DNA of 64,000 bases, from assembly GCA_049514575.1 (NCBI GenBank), contig JBEKUX010000003.1, positions 1 through 64,000 on the forward strand, written 5' to 3'. This document shows positions 60,732-64,000 of this stretch, piece by piece. Below the pieces are notes generated by a model. It saw only the letters and a program-made list of their open reading frames with translations, was not told the origin of the DNA and made no database searches. The stretch is from BOG-1184 sp049514575. Its GTDB lineage: Bacteria > Fibrobacterota > Chitinivibrionia > Chitinivibrionales > Chitinispirillaceae. Positions within the stretch are counted from its first letter, which is position 1; each line of letters opens with the position of its first letter. The position numbers were made by a program, and so were the translations under genes.

Positions 60732-63107
60732 TCAGGTGGCCGCCACTTCGGCTATTTTCTTCGCCAGCTCCGCAGCCCTGTACGGCTTATGGACGAATGC
60801 GCTCACGCCCTCTTTCCGCATGGCCTCCAGTTCGCTGCTGTCACCATATCCCGACGTTACGATCACTTTCACCCTGGGATTGATCTCCTTAAGATGTAGT
60901 AAGCATTGCGGTCCGTTCATTTTCGGCATATTTATATCGAGAATGACGATATCTGTCGTTGACGTGTGTTCACGGTAAAATGCCACAGCCTCGGCGCCGT
61001 CGGCGCAGCAATGCACCGTGTATCCCAGACCCTGGAAAATCTCAGTCAGGATTTCGTGATAGGTCGTTTCGTCATCCACAACCAGCAGCGTTCCTGTACC
61101 CGGAAGGAGCGTAGCAGCTTCCTTTAATCTCTCTATTGCTCCGGTTGATGGTATTGTGGGCAGGTAAATAGTAAACTCCGTGCCTTTCCCTTCCTGCGAC
61201 TCCAGAGTAATATGGCCGAAATGCTGCTTGATGCACCCGTACACGCTCGCCAGGCCGAGCCCTGTTCCCTTGCCCACCCCCTTGGTAGTAAAAAACGGCT
61301 CGAAAATATGCTCTTTAATCTCCCGGCTCATGCCGGTTCCGGTATCTGCGATTGAAATCCGGACATATGGGCCTTCCACTGCTTTACTGTTTTCATCCAG
61401 CAGAACGACCTGGCTTGATTCGACAGTTTTTACTGTTATGGACAGCCGTCCGCCTTCGGGCATTGCATCGCGCGCATTGATCGCAATATTCAGGAAGACG
61501 TTTTCCAGCTGGCTCCAGTCCCCGGAAACAACGGCGGGTTGCTCCTGGAGGTCAAGGACAATTTCGATGCGGCGGTCCATGGTCCGTTTAATGATTTCCA
61601 CGACGTTCTTGATAATGTGGTTCAGGTCGACATTTATAAATTCAATCGGAGCCTTCCGCGCAAAAGAGAGCAACTGCTTCGTAAGGGCCGCCCCTTTTGC
61701 GCATGTCGAAATAATCTGTTGGACATAACGCTCAAGATCAACCGCGGTGTCCAGGTTCATTTTCATCAGTTCAGCATATCCCATGATCACCCCGAGCAGG
61801 TTATTGAAATCATGGGCCACACCGCCGGACAACTGGCCGATGGCCTCCAGCTTTTGCGACTGCAGGAGTTGCGCCTCAAGTTCCTCTCGCTTCGCCTCGG
61901 ACAGTTTGCGCTCGGTGATGTCGCGTTCGACCGAAATGCCAAAAGTCTTCGAACCGATTTTCATCTCCGTCACCGAACACTCGAACTCCCGGATCGTGCC
62001 GTCCTTGCACCGGTGCCTTGCCTCGAATACTTTCCCTGTTGAGGAAAGAACAATTTGCCGCCGCTCTTTGAATTGTTTGGAAGAATCGGTGACCGCCTCA
62101 TTTATGAAAGACACCGGCTGGCCTATCAGCTCGTCACGTTTGTATCCGAGGATCCTGAACGTCGCGCTGTTCGCTCCCCGGATCACGGGTATGCCTGAGG
62201 GCGTGATCTCCAGTTGAAGTATGATGTCCGCTGCATGCTCGAAGAGGATTCGAAACCTTTCCTCGCTCTGGGATAGCGCCGCCAGCGCCTGTTTGCGTAT
62301 GGTGATGTCCCTGAAGTACCACACGCGGCCGAAGTGTTTTCCGTCTGCGCCGATCATCGGCGCAGAGTAGCAGTCGAACGTCCTATTGTCTTTCAGGACG
62401 ATTTCGTCCTGGGTTATTTCATCAGGAGCAGCATAGAGGTGTTTGACCTTACTGATGAACTTTTCCGGATTTGCCAGCATGTCCATCACCGATTGCAGGG
62501 CATGCTCATCGGATTTGGATTTTATGATATTGGGAGGAATACCCCATATATCAGTAAATCGCCGATTGAAAGATATGGTTTTGCCGTTGACATCCACCAC
62601 GAGGATTCCGTCGATAGCCGATTCCTTTTGGGTTGACAGAATAAGATTGCTGAACCGCAGTTCGTCTTCCGCCTGTTTCTCAGTAATCTTGCGCGCGGTG
62701 ATATCACGGATGTTGCACTGGATCACGTTCAGGTCGCCGACGCGGTAGACGTTGCTGACAAACTCGACATCGATTGTCCGTCCGTCGCGGGCCTCGAGCG
62801 GAAGGCCTTCGTAGCGGACGTATTCCCTGGTCTGCAGTTCGGCGAAGGAAACCTTGGAAGCAGCCACATCCTTGAACGGCCCGATCTCCCATAGATGTTT
62901 CCCCAGGAATTCCTCATGCGAGTAGCCCGTCAACTCCATCAGGAAAGGATTGACGTCAACGATTTTCCCGGTGTCCGCGTCGAGAATCAGGATCCCGTCC
63001 CTGGAGGCTTCGAACAGGCGGCGGTACCGTGTTTCGGACGTTTCCAAGGCGTGTTCTGCTCGCTTGCTCCCGGTTTCGATTGTTCCTTTGTTTAAACGGC
63101 CGCTCAT
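60732..63107 (-). CDS. Hybrid histidine kinase with three PAS domains and a receiver
   Basis: A 791-aa protein. ATG 63107 is used because AAAGGGAAG precedes it; TTG 63131 is in frame. Cytoplasmic, no signal. PAS 1 about 25-145 (RYRRLFEASRDGILILDADT), PAS 2 about 155-275 (IDGILVVDVNGKTISFNRRF), PAS 3 about 285-410 (RFRILFEHAADIILQL). HisKA: LSGGVAHDFNNLLGVIMGYA with the phosphorylated His. HATPase: NVFLNIAINARDAMPEGG, ISIADTGTGM, GKGTGLGLASVYG. C-terminal receiver: LLVVDDETTY, VILDINMPKMNG, VTSGYGDS, FVHKPYRA. Class of soluble NtrB-like hybrid kinases. It probably phosphorylates the HD-GYP regulator. Confidence 0.93.
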   Translation of the reverse strand: MSGRLNKGTIETGSKRAEHALETSETRYRRLFEASRDGILILDADTGKIVDVNPFLMELTGYSHEEFLGKHLWEIGPFKDVAASKVSFAELQTREYVRYEGLPLEARDGRTIDVEFVSNVYRVGDLNVIQCNIRDITARKITEKQAEDELRFSNLILSTQKESAIDGILVVDVNGKTISFNRRFTDIWGIPPNIIKSKSDEHALQSVMDMLANPEKFISKVKHLYAAPDEITQDEIVLKDNRTFDCYSAPMIGADGKHFGRVWYFRDITIRKQALAALSQSEERFRILFEHAADIILQLEITPSGIPVIRGANSATFRILGYKRDELIGQPVSFINEAVTDSSKQFKERRQIVLSSTGKVFEARHRCKDGTIREFECSVTEMKIGSKTFGISVERDITERKLSEAKREELEAQLLQSQKLEAIGQLSGGVAHDFNNLLGVIMGYAELMKMNLDTAVDLERYVQQIISTCAKGAALTKQLLSFARKAPIEFINVDLNHIIKNVVEIIKRTMDRRIEIVLDLQEQPAVVSGDWSQLENVFLNIAINARDAMPEGGRLSITVKTVESSQVVLLDENSKAVEGPYVRISIADTGTGMSREIKEHIFEPFFTTKGVGKGTGLGLASVYGCIKQHFGHITLESQEGKGTEFTIYLPTIPSTGAIERLKEAATLLPGTGTLLVVDDETTYHEILTEIFQGLGYTVHCCADGAEAVAFYREHTSTTDIVILDINMPKMNGPQCLLHLKEINPRVKVIVTSGYGDSSELEAMRKEGVSAFVHKPYRAAELAKKIAEVAAT

Positions 63108-63443
63108 ACGTCTTCCCTTTGGAAACATCAAGGCCCACCGCTGTTAACATTGTTTGACAGCAATTATCAACCTGTATTTACAGGAAAAGTGCCCGATCAC
63201 CCGAAATACTATTCCCGCTGACGCAATGACCGTGCAATGGAGGTTTTTCTAACGCGGGGGAGTATTTTCTATACACTGTCTCTGTGCATAGTATATCCTT
63301 TAATTCGCCTAATAACAACTTTATTCTCAAAATGCCTTTCAATTGCACCTATTCAACAAAAAAATTCTATATAAAAACTGGCTTTGACTCAAAAAGTCGC
63401 TTTAAATATTTTAAAAAACAAATCTGTCGAAAGGGAGCGGAGA
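63108..63443. repeat. Gap with dispersed repeat, copy 2
   Basis: Bases 63300-63350 match 59095-59155 (AATTCGCCTAATAACAA, TTATTCTCAAAATGCCTTTC, GCACC). This stretch must also hold the promoters of the kinase (minus) and the SH3b gene (plus). Otherwise nothing is recognised. Confidence 0.45.
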
Positions 63444-63911
63444 ATGATCATGCGGAGAGTGGCGATCATGGTGGCGACAGCGGCTGCGGTTTGCCTGGCA
63501 GGCCAGTCCGTGTATGTGCAGGTGAAAACCGGCCAGCTCCGAGAAACGCCGTCGTTCCTCGGGGAAATCGTGGCCACGGTCTCCTACGGGGAAAAAATGG
63601 ATCTGGTCGATCAGCAGGGTGACTGGAGGAAGGTCAGAACCGGCCAGGGCGCGCTGGGCTGGATCCACAAGTCGGCGTGTGAAACAAAAAAAATCAGCAT
63701 GACCGCGGGTTCGGAAAACGCGAACACTTCGGCTTCGGGCGACGAGGTCGCGCTGGCAGGAAAAGGCTTCAATTCCAACGTCGAAGCCGATTTCAAATCC
63801 AAAAACAAGAACATCGATTTCACCTGGGTTGATATAATGGGAAAAAACACCGTCCCGGCGCAGGAGTTATCGGCCTTTATCCGGAACGGCGCGCTCAAAC
63901 AGGCGCCGTGA
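63444..63911 (+). CDS. Exported SH3b-domain protein
   Basis: A 155-aa protein from ATG 63444 (AAAGGGAG upstream). Signal MRRVAIMVATAAAVCLAG, then an SH3b domain (residues about 22-82): YVQVKTGQLRETPSFLGEIV, VSYGEKMDLVDQQGDWRKVR and GALGWIHKSACE. A polar C-terminus ends in VPAQELSAFIRNGAL. SH3b proteins bind cell-wall peptides or act as accessory domains. It is first of a plus-strand operon; a lipoprotein or secreted-protein gene follows 11 bases on. Confidence 0.85.
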   Translation: MIMRRVAIMVATAAAVCLAGQSVYVQVKTGQLRETPSFLGEIVATVSYGEKMDLVDQQGDWRKVRTGQGALGWIHKSACETKKISMTAGSENANTSASGDEVALAGKGFNSNVEADFKSKNKNIDFTWVDIMGKNTVPAQELSAFIRNGALKQAP

Positions 63912-63922
63912 GGGAATCTCCC

Positions 63923-64000
63923 ATGAAACCAAGCTGTAGAGCGGTTGTTGCTGCGGTCCTGATCGGCTCGTGCTGCGGATCTCTCCTGTTGCTGCCGGGC
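63923..64000 (+). CDS. Putative exported protein, N-terminal part (runs off window)
   Basis: ATG 63923 with GAGGGAATC upstream opens a frame to the window edge (26 codons): MKPSCRAVVAAVLIGSCCGS then LLLLPG. This is a signal peptide, possibly a lipoprotein signal. It starts 11 bases after the SH3b gene's stop and is likely co-transcribed with it. Confidence 0.6.
   Translation, partial: MKPSCRAVVAAVLIGSCCGSLLLLPG

Overview
The window most likely comes from a diderm (outer-membrane) bacterium of moderate GC, probably in or near the FCB group (Fibrobacterota/Chitinivibrionia-like). This rests on style, not on a marker gene: many short-signal lipoproteins, a secretin-based type II secretion / type IV pilus-like machine, FGE-sulfatase-fold lipoproteins whose domains share near-identical stretches (MDTTEVT, GxRLPTEAEWEYAC), two putative promoters that fit the Bacteroidota TTTG-N19-TAnnTTTG pattern better than the TTGACA-N17-TATAAT pattern, and large YD/Rhs and SpvB-like secreted proteins. 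Both strands are used, but most genes are on the minus strand.

Region by region. 0-1.7 kb: a truncated lipoprotein, a small two-HTH protein, and a voltage-sensor ion channel whose selectivity filter is not K+-like. 1.7-5.3 kb: one apparently complete integron attC site and four half sites interleaved with small, mostly orphan exported or membrane genes, all on the minus strand (a cassette array without a visible integrase); one cassette encodes a TonB-C/AgmX-like region fused to an NTF2-fold immunity domain. 5.3-6.8 kb: a decayed transposase gene and its debris; fragments of the same 3' end recur at 19.8, 22.0 and 55.4 kb. 6.8-9.4 kb: an ABC-2 exporter pair and HtpX. 9.4-15.9 kb: a second copy of the HTH gene, then a four-gene SOS mutagenesis operon lexA-dnaE2-imuB-DUF72 behind a near-perfect 24-bp palindromic operator, with no imuA. 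16-22 kb: basic periodic-repeat proteins, a secreted nuclease, an Ig+FGE-fold lipoprotein and a Kre9-like/PPC surface lipoprotein.

22.2-31.5 kb: a compact nine-gene secretion/pilus operon in the order gspE, secretin, FnIII lipoprotein, PilM/N-like, PilO-like, PilP-like, GspK/PilX-like, GspI-like, GspJ-like. Its missing parts, gspF and the major pseudopilin gspG, lie 21 kb further on at 52.8-54.4 kb. The interval between holds an island of giant exported proteins: an FGE-fold lipoprotein, a 2620-aa SpvB-like/PA14/ricin-lectin protein, a 1246-aa YD/Rhs protein with a C-terminal Cys-His papain-like candidate toxin domain, and a 1413-aa LamG + nine-Ig-repeat adhesin with a tail-fibre-like C-terminus. 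An IS5-type element sits exactly between the Rhs gene's stop codon and the next gene, a small three-helix membrane protein that is the best immunity candidate.

55.3-64 kb: IS debris, a 41-nt 5' fragment of a CAT-anticodon tRNA (an integration or recombination scar), a glycosyltransferase and a polysaccharide deacetylase, a GGDEF fragment, a small coiled-coil gene, a REC-GAF-HD-GYP response regulator next to a three-PAS hybrid histidine kinase, and an SH3b protein starting a new plus-strand operon that runs off the window.

Working together: the secretion genes plausibly export the surface and Rhs proteins placed inside them; the SOS operon would raise mutation rate under DNA damage; the cassette array, IS debris and tRNA scar show repeated gene capture.
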